From Nitrospira sp. KM1 (GTDB taxonomy: Bacteria; Nitrospirota; Nitrospiria; Nitrospirales; Nitrospiraceae), in the NCBI RefSeq assembly GCF_011405515.1, contig NZ_AP022671.1, positions 620,001-684,000 on the forward strand: 64,000 bases of DNA. The letters are read 5' to 3'. Below the pieces are notes generated by a model. It was not told the origin of the DNA. It searched no databases and saw nothing but the letters and a program-made list of their open reading frames with translations. Below are positions 15,370 to 22,897 of this stretch, piece by piece (within the stretch, counting starts at the first letter, position 1; the number at the start of each line of letters is the position of its first letter). The position numbers and the translations under genes were made by a program.

Positions 15370-16431
15370 CTAGCGCGCGGCAGGTATAACGGATAACCAC
15401 CCCTTGTCCTGAAGCACCTGCCAGGCTAGGCCAATCTGTTGCGGCGAGAATCGACGCTTCCGCTCGTTCCATTCAAACGTCGCTACGGTGGCCTTCTCTA
15501 GTGTGCTCGCACCTTCCTGAGTCGTAACCCAGTGGACGGTAGACAAGAGTTCCAAGCCAAAGGGTGTTTCGAACCCCTTCACCAAATCCGCAACTCGCTC
15601 GAATCGACGTTGGGTGATCGGATGTCCAGTCAGAAATTGCGCGGCTTCCTGGACGGAGCCAGGCACCAGTTCGAGTGGTTTTTCCGGATCATCAATTTCA
15701 TCCGTATAGCCGGATGTCAAATAGCCTTCCACGCTGAGGAGTAGATGGCGAAGATTCTCCGCGTAGGGACCGTACGGAGCCTTGACATACCTGAGCCGCA
15801 GCGTCGTTTCTCCGGCCGCTTGCATGAAGTAGAAAAGCTTGTGGACCTCCAGCAAACTGATGAACGGGTCCATCAGCCCGGCAAGATAGTGCTGCATCAA
15901 AACCACAAGCGCAGCGCGTGCTTCCGTCATCTTCGGTACGGGCCCCGATGATGAGAGCGATTCTGCAGAGACAGGAGAGCCCGCTGGACTGAAAAGCAGT
16001 ACTCGTACATCCGGGACTGCCATCAAGGCCTGCTCGATTCGAGGTCGTACGTCTCCCCAATCGAGCCCTCCTTGTCCACATCCAAGCGGTGGAATAGCGA
16101 TAGAGCGAATGCCTAGCCGTAGGATTTCTGCGACGAGCGCCTTAAGTCCGGACTCGATATCAGTGAGCCGACTCTTCCCTTTCCAATGCCTCTTCGTGGG
16201 AAAATTGATGATGTAGCGAGGATTGGTAAGGCTGTTGATTCCGAAGACGAACATCTTCCCCGGCTGTAATTCCTTGCGCTTGCAGACCGCTTCGTAGGCC
16301 TTGAAGTTGTCTGGGAAGGCTTTGCGAAACTGGAGGGCAATCCCCCGCCCCATGATCCCGACACAGTTGACTGTATTCACCAACGCTTCCGCGTCGGCAG
16401 CCAGAATGTCACCTGATGTAATGGCAATCAT
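15370..16431 (-). CDS. darG: DarG, macrodomain DNA ADP-ribosyl-glycohydrolase antitoxin
   Basis: This 353-residue protein has two parts. Residues 1-150 are a macrodomain: IAITSGDILAADAEALVNTV followed by NCVGIMGRGIALQFRKAFP, then SIAIPPLGCGQGGLDW. This removes ADP-ribose from DNA bases. Residues 165-353 (ALVVLMQHYLAGLMDPFISL, APYGPYAENLRHLLLSVEGY) match the C-terminal domain of DarG that binds and blocks DarT. The ATG at 16431 follows the darT stop by 15 nt, with GAGGAG upstream. The gene is intact although darT is split by an IS, so DarG is now an antitoxin without its own toxin. Confidence 0.9.
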   Translation of the reverse strand: MIAITSGDILAADAEALVNTVNCVGIMGRGIALQFRKAFPDNFKAYEAVCKRKELQPGKMFVFGINSLTNPRYIINFPTKRHWKGKSRLTDIESGLKALVAEILRLGIRSIAIPPLGCGQGGLDWGDVRPRIEQALMAVPDVRVLLFSPAGSPVSAESLSSSGPVPKMTEARAALVVLMQHYLAGLMDPFISLLEVHKLFYFMQAAGETTLRLRYVKAPYGPYAENLRHLLLSVEGYLTSGYTDEIDDPEKPLELVPGSVQEAAQFLTGHPITQRRFERVADLVKGFETPFGLELLSTVHWVTTQEGASTLEKATVATFEWNERKRRFSPQQIGLAWQVLQDKGWLSVIPAAR

Positions 16432-16446
16432 GGGAGCGGCTCCTCT

Positions 16447-16654
16447 TCAATAATACCAATCACGAAGAATTTCAACAGGCGGCCTGTGAGCAGCACCCTG
16501 GAGAGCTGCTTCAGACTCGGCCTTTATCCTTGCAGAATAGACCCCAATCCGGCGAACCAATTCCCATGGAAACGATCCATGAACGAGAAATTCGGCCTGT
16601 TTACCTTCTTTCACATCAGAAGACCGGAAGTCGGTCTCAGCCACAGCAGCCTAG
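16447..16654 (-). pseudogene. darT: darT, C-terminal fragment downstream of the IS
   Basis: The minus-strand frame reads AAVAETDFRSSDVKEGKQAE, FLVHGSFPWELVRRIGVYSA, RIKAESEAALQGAAHRPPVE and ends ILRDWYY. This is the end of DarT proteins. The QAEFLV segment is the region where I place the family's catalytic Glu. It is cut off from the N-terminal part (17487-17981) by an 832-bp insertion sequence. The ATG at 16644 is an accidental start and no functional product is expected. Confidence 0.85.
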
Positions 16655-17490
16655 AACCTATCTCAAAATGGTTGTGTCGATGAAAGAAGTCTCTATAATG
16701 TGCCCGCATGCTGCGGTTGCGCGACGACCAATGGGAACGGATTCGGGAACATTTTCCCGAGGAACACATTCCCGAAGGCCGCCCCGGCCGCAAACCGGTG
16801 CCCGCCCGTGCCGTCTTGGAGGCGGTCTTGTGGATCCTGAACACTGGCGCGCAATGGCACCTGCTGCCGCAGTGCTATCCCAACTACAAAACGGTGCATC
16901 GCCGCTTTCAGCAGTGGTGCGACCGCGAGGTGTTGCGCGACATGCTCACGCAGTTGGCTAATACGTTGCGCGAGGAAGGCGCGATCGACGAGCGCGAGAG
17001 CTTCATTGATGCGACGTTTGCCTCGGCGAAGGGCGGAGGCGACGACATCGGGCCGACCCGCCGGGGCAAAGGCGTGAAGATTCTCGCCATTGTCGATCGG
17101 CATGGGTTGCCGCTCTCGGTGAGTACGCATGCCGCGAATCATCATGAGGTCACCTTAGTGCAACTCAGCTTCAATTTCTACATGCTGGAGGCCAAACCCG
17201 AGCATCTTATTGGCGATCGCGCCTATGACAGTGATGGGCTCGATGACGAGCTGAAGCAGAACGGCGTCAACATGATCGCGCCCCACCGCTCCACGCGAAA
17301 ACTGAAGACCCAAGATGGTCGCCATCTGCGCCGCTACCACCGTCGCTGGCTCGTCGAACGCTTCTTTGCATGGCTGCAATGGAAGCGGCGCTTGCTGATC
17401 CGCTGGGAGTATTACGCCACCAACTTTCTCGGATTTGTGCAGCTTGCATCCATCACCATGCTCCTGAAGCAATTTTGAGATAGGTTCTAG
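16651..17490 (+). mobile_element. IS5-family insertion sequence inserted in darT
   Basis: The element (16655-17486, 832 bp) has inverted ends AACCTATCTCAAAAT (16655-16669) and its reverse complement (17472-17486). CTAG stands on both sides (16651-16654 and 17487-17490), either as a 4-bp target duplication or as part of the ends. It carries one transposase gene. Size, single-frame transposase and YTAR-like target agree with the IS5 family, IS427/IS1031-type groups. Confidence 0.88.
16708..17478 (+). CDS. IS5-family DDE transposase
   Basis: This 256-residue transposase opens LRLRDDQWERIREHFPEEHI and contains VLWILNTGAQWHLLPQCYPN, the typical IS5/DUF4096 N-terminal region. The DDE residues are Asp101 (FIDATFASAKGG), Asp170 (IGDRAYDSDGLD) and Glu217 (RRWLVERFFAWLQ). 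The frame is complete, without the frameshift seen in two-frame members of this family. The ATG at 16708 has little Shine-Dalgarno sequence. Both inverted ends are intact, so the element may still be mobile. Confidence 0.92.
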   Translation: MLRLRDDQWERIREHFPEEHIPEGRPGRKPVPARAVLEAVLWILNTGAQWHLLPQCYPNYKTVHRRFQQWCDREVLRDMLTQLANTLREEGAIDERESFIDATFASAKGGGDDIGPTRRGKGVKILAIVDRHGLPLSVSTHAANHHEVTLVQLSFNFYMLEAKPEHLIGDRAYDSDGLDDELKQNGVNMIAPHRSTRKLKTQDGRHLRRYHRRWLVERFFAWLQWKRRLLIRWEYYATNFLGFVQLASITMLLKQF

Positions 17491-17981
17491 TTAATCTGAT
17501 CGAGCTTATCTAGTCCATCGCAAATCTGAACATAATAGGAACCCGCGTTCGAAAGACTAAACGTCCACAGACGCTCCTTTCTCTCTGCCCATTCCACAAC
17601 CTCGTGCAGATCTGCCTCTAAATGAACAATCGGTTCCTGTCCACCTCGATAACTTAGGTCTGGATGATTGGCACAATGAATCAAGTACAACATTACAGAT
17701 CGTGGGCAGAAATAGAATGGGACATAGTCGCCAACCTTCGTTCCAGCATGGCATGAAACGGAGATCTCTTCGATTCGCCGGCGTTTGATCTCGGACATCC
17801 CAATTGTCACGCTTGGACCACCCCGAGCAGCAATAGTGGCATCACACAAAAGCGTTCCGTCACCCACGATAGTCACCAGATTATCGATATGGGTAATGTG
17901 ATAAATCTTAGGGCGATCAGGGACCGGCTCACGTCTCGGCCTCTTCAGACACCGCGTCGAGGTCTTCGCTTTCCGGATCAT
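17487..17981 (-). pseudogene. darT: darT, N-terminal part, disrupted by the IS
   Basis: The minus-strand frame reads VPDRPKIYHITHIDNLVTIV, GDGTLLCDATIAARGGPSVT, IGMSEIKRRRIEEISVSCHA, GTKVGDYVPFYFCPRSVMLY, LIHCANHPDLSYRGGQEPIV and ends SYYVQICDGLDKLDQIN at a TAG (17487-17489). This is the first two thirds of DarT (DUF4433), an NAD-dependent DNA ADP-ribosyltransferase. No start codon occurs in frame near VPDRP; the nearest ATG is at 17981, inside hsdS, so even the start may be damaged. Removing the IS and one CTAG leaves TAG in frame where relatives have Trp. Confidence 0.85.
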
Positions 17982-19371
17982 TTTCGCGTTCCGCGACCGC
18001 TTCAGCATCATCGAGAGGTCCGGGCTCTTCTGATGCGTCCGGCAGCTTGGCTGCTGCCTCCCGCACATCAAGCTTGCCGGTGACCACGTCGGCGATCAGG
18101 CGAGTGCGGTATTCGCGAAGCAGACAGATCTCGCGTTCTGCGAACTGCAAAGCCGACTCGACTTCCGTGGTAGCGTCCTTTACCCATCCAACGATTTGGT
18201 GTTGCTCGTCGATCGGCGGCAGAGCCACACGAAAGTGACGAAGATCTTCACATGTAAGTGCGCCCTTTGTGCTCCCGGAATCGTCACTCATACGGCGCAG
18301 TTCTGAATATGCAGCACCAAGGAACTTCTGCAAGTACTCTGATGTGGCGATCCTATCGTGCTTACGCGGCGTGATGAACGCGATGTGTTGATTGATCGTT
18401 GCCTCAATCATCAGAACAGCGGCTCTCCCACGCGTCTTTCCCTGCCCTGTGATCGCAACTAGCACGCTGCCTGCGGGAACACGAGGCAAGTGGCACTCCC
18501 GTAGCGCCGAATCGGTGACCAATTGGTCAGACGCCACAATGGAGCCAGCATTTACGCTGCTACTGTTAAGCCACGGGTACGTGCCGTCACTCCAATAAGA
18601 CGTGTTGCCGCGTGATGGCGTTGAGCCATTGCCGATAGCAGCAAAATGTCCAATCTGCCAGACCTCCCAATGTGCCGGCACATCCCCCAACCATTCCACG
18701 CCTGAGGGTTTGAGGCGGACACTGGGGTCGAGACCGCGTGTCACAGCATGGTGAATGATGGCCTGCTTCTGCTCCTCCAGCAGTTTGATTAGCTTCTGCT
18801 TGGTGCGGATATAGCGCTGGATACGTCGGTCGGCATGGTCGAGGAAGTGGACGATGGCGGATTGTTCGGACCCGGGAGGGGCGCAAAACGGGGTCTCCTT
18901 CATCCGAGCTTGTGACAAGTCCCACTGACCAATCCGCACACCATCGGATGCTTGCGTGAAGAATGGAACGTAGGTCTTCGAACGAATTGCTGCATGAAAG
19001 AATTCGCCCTCAACCCCGTTCACATCGAATACAAAGTACGCAGGGCTAACAATGCCATCATGGTGCGACACTCCGTATGAGCCTTGCCATGCCTTCATCT
19101 TGTTCATCGCAAACTGCCCGACACGAACGACCTTGTAGTTGCTCAAATCATCAGGGATGAAGTTGTGGTTCTCGTCCTTGCTTGTCGTGTCTCGTTGAAT
19201 CACGCCTTTCTCTCGCACGACAGAAAGCAGTGGCAGATCAGGTTGATTGCGGTCAGTTACTCGATCCAATACATGTCGTAGTTTTCGTACCTCCCAATGC
19301 TCTGGCACATCCCCTAGCCAGGGCACACCGGAGTCCTTCATGGCTGGATAGGGTTTGAGGCCAGCAATCAT
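17929..19371 (-). CDS. hsdS: Type I restriction enzyme, S (specificity) subunit
   Basis: This 480-residue protein has two target-recognition halves. The first begins DSGVPWLGDVPEHWEVRKLR (about 12-31), the second PSGVEWLGDVPAHWEVWQIG (about 217-236). Each is followed by a variable region and a helical spacer (RYIRTKQKLIKLLEEQKQAI; REICLLREYRTRLIADVVTG). The acidic tail of about 40 residues is unusual. The ATG overlaps the herA stop by 4 nt (ATGA). It sets the DNA sequence recognised by the HsdM/HsdR complex. It is separated from hsdM by two inserted genes. Confidence 0.92.
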   Translation of the reverse strand: MIAGLKPYPAMKDSGVPWLGDVPEHWEVRKLRHVLDRVTDRNQPDLPLLSVVREKGVIQRDTTSKDENHNFIPDDLSNYKVVRVGQFAMNKMKAWQGSYGVSHHDGIVSPAYFVFDVNGVEGEFFHAAIRSKTYVPFFTQASDGVRIGQWDLSQARMKETPFCAPPGSEQSAIVHFLDHADRRIQRYIRTKQKLIKLLEEQKQAIIHHAVTRGLDPSVRLKPSGVEWLGDVPAHWEVWQIGHFAAIGNGSTPSRGNTSYWSDGTYPWLNSSSVNAGSIVASDQLVTDSALRECHLPRVPAGSVLVAITGQGKTRGRAAVLMIEATINQHIAFITPRKHDRIATSEYLQKFLGAAYSELRRMSDDSGSTKGALTCEDLRHFRVALPPIDEQHQIVGWVKDATTEVESALQFAEREICLLREYRTRLIADVVTGKLDVREAAAKLPDASEEPGPLDDAEAVAERENDPESEDLDAVSEEAET

Positions 19372-21464
19372 GCTCCTTCACTCCCTGTCGGGCCAGTCTG
19401 CCAGTCTTGAGCGATCCGTTCCCAATCCGTGTTTCTCGAGATGGGCTGGCTGTCTTCGTCCTTGCCCACCCACACCCCCCAGAACTCCGGGTCGTCGGAG
19501 CGTGGTTGCTGTGACTTCGGTAGATCGTTCATCTTCACAAGGACCGGCAACTCTGACGCCCAACCAAGAAGAATTGCGCTCTGTGACGGTAGGGATGGAA
19601 GCTCGCGGAGCAGGCCTCTCAGATTGTCTGGAACGAGGCGTTGGACCAACTCCTGATCGCGGTCGTTGCTTATCCGGTGGAGAAGAAACGTGTTGCACTG
19701 CGATAGCACAGTGGGTGAAAGCTCAGACGGTCGCTGCGAGGAAAGGACCAATCCGAGTCCAAACTTCCGGCCCTCGCGGGCGATACGCTCGAAGACCTGA
19801 CAACAAACAGATGCCGCGTCCTGATTCTCGATATCCTCCTTGTACCGCTTTATAAAGGTGTGGGCCTCTTCCATGACGAGAACTGTTGGGAGCGCCACAC
19901 CGTTTAATTTCACGTAACGTTGGAGTGCTTCAAAAATCATACGGGCAATCACAGCTGTCACAATATGAACGACTTCCGTTGGCACCAAGGAAAGGTCGAT
20001 CACTGACACACAACCATTCTCGGCATTGTCGGTGCCAACGTAGTTTTCGAGCCATCCTTGGAGTGTTGTGGCAGTCGAGCCGCCCATGATGGGCTTCATG
20101 CGTGTGTCGGTCAATAACGCGCGTATTCGTACGAGCAGGGTTTCGACGTGCTCGGAGACGTTGAGCATCTCCGCTACCGCCTCGATGCAGCGAAGAAGGG
20201 ATGTGCCCTCGAATGGACGAGGGGCATCGACATCCGCAGGGATCACGTCAGCTTCCGTGCCGCCGAATGCTGAATGAGCCTCGCTTGCAGCCGCCAGCAA
20301 TTCTTGGATCTCAGGCCTGGTGAAGTCGTGGTGAGCATATTGGACTCGCCGTGGTACGCAGAGAGCCTCGATTTTTCCAACGAGCGCCTGCAGTTTGGTG
20401 TGCTGATCGCCGCCGAAAGACGGCAAGTCGGATTCAAGCCCCGTTTTCCATTTCTCCAATTTTTCGAAGAACGACTTGGGCTTTGGGAATGCTCCCCAGG
20501 GACTGCCGCTGTTCTGCTCAATCCGAATAGTCGTCACGATCGTACGAAGAAAGCTGCGCATCTCGTGATTGGAGTCGGCTGTAGGCTCTATATCGCTGTC
20601 GCGAATAAAGCGGAGCGCATGCATTAGTGTAGGTCGCTGTGTCTTTGCGCTTGCCTGTGTGAACGAGCACCACTCGGCGCTATTCCAGAACCACAACGGA
20701 ACTTTCAACGCCCTTTCGCCTTCAGCAGGATTCACCTTGAAGATTCTCGCCTTGGCCGAGTCGGCGGCGGCGAAGGCTCGTGAATATTCGCCGTTCGGGT
20801 CGAGGACGATGAACCGGGCATTTGGCTGACCTTGTTGGCGAATCGCATGCGCCTCTTCGAGGCCCCAGCGAATCAACCCGGCAACCGAACAGGATTTCCC
20901 GCTCCCGGTGTTTCCGAGGACGGCTAGGTGCCGCCCGAACAAGCGGTTCGGATCGACGCGTACCTCAGCATCACCGGCAAGAGGGCTTGTCCCAATCTTG
21001 ACGCGCCGACGCTCGCCGGACTCGACAATTGAGCGAAGCTGTAACTCGGTTGGGAGCATGACCGCAGCGCCAATCGATGGCAGCGCATCGGCGCCGCGCG
21101 TGAATACGTAACCCCTCTCTTTACCAGTCTTCTCTGGTCGAACGCGTAAGGTGCCGAGCGGGTTGAGCCGTAGCCTGCGTGATGGAAAGGGTAGATCCAC
21201 GAGGCCAAAGTCCTGCATTCCGCGCCGTTTGGGGAATGCCGACCGTTCCACGGTCAACCATTCAACCTGGCCGACCAATAACCCTTCATCTACAGAGATC
21301 AGCAGATAGCCGTTTACTCGGGGGAAGGGTCGGGGTGCTCCGGCGTTGAGCGCTACCGACCCGGGCGCCTCAATGTCGAGAGCGACCTTGATCTCGTCAG
21401 GCGAGACGAAATCGACAGTGCCGATCAAGAGGCTCCCTGCCTGCTCGAAGGGCGCTTGGCTCAC
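19368..21464 (-). CDS. HerA-like hexameric ATPase (SIR2-HerA module)
   Basis: This 698-residue protein has an N-terminal HAS-barrel-like beta domain (about 1-110), then the ATPase core: Walker A GNTGSGKS at 184-191, a second conserved strand ARFIVLDPNGEYSRAF at about 216-231, Walker B LVMEEAH at 529-535, and the late motif GLGLVLSSQRPSELSPTVLS. This is the HerA/DUF87 family, which forms hexameric rings. The gene overlaps the SIR2-like gene (21461-22897) by 4 nt. In SIR2-HerA defence systems the ATPase assembles with the NADase; the adjacency here supports the same role. Confidence 0.88.
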   Translation of the reverse strand: MSQAPFEQAGSLLIGTVDFVSPDEIKVALDIEAPGSVALNAGAPRPFPRVNGYLLISVDEGLLVGQVEWLTVERSAFPKRRGMQDFGLVDLPFPSRRLRLNPLGTLRVRPEKTGKERGYVFTRGADALPSIGAAVMLPTELQLRSIVESGERRRVKIGTSPLAGDAEVRVDPNRLFGRHLAVLGNTGSGKSCSVAGLIRWGLEEAHAIRQQGQPNARFIVLDPNGEYSRAFAAADSAKARIFKVNPAEGERALKVPLWFWNSAEWCSFTQASAKTQRPTLMHALRFIRDSDIEPTADSNHEMRSFLRTIVTTIRIEQNSGSPWGAFPKPKSFFEKLEKWKTGLESDLPSFGGDQHTKLQALVGKIEALCVPRRVQYAHHDFTRPEIQELLAAASEAHSAFGGTEADVIPADVDAPRPFEGTSLLRCIEAVAEMLNVSEHVETLLVRIRALLTDTRMKPIMGGSTATTLQGWLENYVGTDNAENGCVSVIDLSLVPTEVVHIVTAVIARMIFEALQRYVKLNGVALPTVLVMEEAHTFIKRYKEDIENQDAASVCCQVFERIAREGRKFGLGLVLSSQRPSELSPTVLSQCNTFLLHRISNDRDQELVQRLVPDNLRGLLRELPSLPSQSAILLGWASELPVLVKMNDLPKSQQPRSDDPEFWGVWVGKDEDSQPISRNTDWERIAQDWQTGPTGSEGA

Positions 21465-22897
21465 GACACTGAACCTCCACCATCAGGCACGGCTTCGCTA
21501 ACAGTGTCGTGTTGGGCTTGCTGCGTGCCCCACCTGGCTTTCAGCAACTCCGCCATGCGGAACGTGGTGCGGTCGATGGCCGGTTTCGGCAGGTAGTGTT
21601 CGACGAGAATCGCGAGGTTACCGAGATGATCTCCAAGCAACAGCGTGATTTGAGCATGTCTCCTCAACTTCTCATACGTGCGCATAATTCGGCCGAGGGG
21701 GTCGCCGTAGGCGATGATTACGAGATGTGCCGACGGAATCGTCAGCATGTCCTCGATGACCCGGTTGATGTGGTCGTCGCCGAAGCTATAGCCATAGCAG
21801 ACCAAGGTGCTGTTGGGACGACAAATCCCTGCGGCGAAGTCGCGGAACAGTTCGACATACGGATGCGAGGCCGTCTCCCGGTCCTTAGCGGCATTCGGAT
21901 AGATCATGAACCGCATTGCATCAGCGCCGTTAAGTCCCGGAGCGTTGAGATAAGGCGCGGCATCCTCCGCGCCAAACGGCAGTCCGATCCGCCGGATGGT
22001 GCGTTCCACATCCACCCAATCGACCGATCCATGTAGCTTCGTGAACCGTGCCACGCCTTCAAGATAGCGCGGTTCGCCTCGGATGCCGGGCGGGTTGTAA
22101 TGCAAATCGATATCCAGGCGCGACGCCCGGAATAGCGGCGCAAGGGTTCCGACGAAGCGGTCAATCAGCCGAAGCCCAGCCACATCTGCACCGGCTTCAA
22201 TATAACGGTCGTAGTTCGTCGTGAATAGATTCAGACGATCTCTCGTGCCAGATCGGCTGGCGAAGCTCATCAGAAAGCTGACGAGGTAGTTAAACGCCTC
22301 CTCTCGCTTCACCGTAGCCGTTGCTGCCAGGCTCCGCTCCGCCTTGAGGATCGAATTAGCAAACGAGGCAAGGGCGCTTTTCAGGTCCTTCCGCAGCCCT
22401 TCGACCTGCTCCTGTTCATGGGAATCTCCTGCCTTGGTTGACGCGACGATCTCGAGGCCCCGCAAAAGCTCGTTGGCCGCACGGATCTGGTCCTCAAAGT
22501 TGCCACTGTTCCGCCCTGCCATCGTAGCGACGCGTTTTGCATCCTCCGTGATTTCCGCGGACAGCACGTCGAACTTGACAGCGGTCATACCAGGTAACTC
22601 CGCCTCTGTCGCGAGTCCGTGAATGGCGTGAGTCAACCCGGAGCCGAGAAGCAAAGACAGGTGCTCAGACTGGACGAGGGCCGTCAGCCAAGGTTCGATG
22701 CGCGGTCGTAATTTCTCTGGACCAAAGGTCTCATCGGCCTTCGCCCAGGAGCAGGGGGTGTCAGGAGATACTTTGAAGGCTTTGCTAGGTTCCGTTGTGG
22801 TTGCATCGTACCTGATGAAGATTGGAGCAGGGTCATCGCGAGTCTTGAGAATCTGCCCTTGAGCCCTGATGTGTTGCTGAACTTGCTCCGGCATCAT
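21461..22897 (-). CDS. SIR2-family NADase-type defence protein
   Basis: This 478-residue protein has the Rossmann-type SIR2 core: SLLLGSGLTHAIHG at 82-95 (NAD-binding G-G-T loop), LFTTNYDRYIEAGADVAG at about 224-241 (TTNYD), FTKLHGSVDWVD at 285-296 with the conserved His, and VCYGYSFGDDHINRVIEDML at 367-386. These are the hallmarks of SIR2-like effectors that degrade NAD on infection. The start overlaps the hsdM stop (TAATG) and its end overlaps the herA-like gene. I infer a SIR2-HerA abortive-infection module built into the restriction operon. Confidence 0.88.
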   Translation of the reverse strand: MMPEQVQQHIRAQGQILKTRDDPAPIFIRYDATTTEPSKAFKVSPDTPCSWAKADETFGPEKLRPRIEPWLTALVQSEHLSLLLGSGLTHAIHGLATEAELPGMTAVKFDVLSAEITEDAKRVATMAGRNSGNFEDQIRAANELLRGLEIVASTKAGDSHEQEQVEGLRKDLKSALASFANSILKAERSLAATATVKREEAFNYLVSFLMSFASRSGTRDRLNLFTTNYDRYIEAGADVAGLRLIDRFVGTLAPLFRASRLDIDLHYNPPGIRGEPRYLEGVARFTKLHGSVDWVDVERTIRRIGLPFGAEDAAPYLNAPGLNGADAMRFMIYPNAAKDRETASHPYVELFRDFAAGICRPNSTLVCYGYSFGDDHINRVIEDMLTIPSAHLVIIAYGDPLGRIMRTYEKLRRHAQITLLLGDHLGNLAILVEHYLPKPAIDRTTFRMAELLKARWGTQQAQHDTVSEAVPDGGGSVS

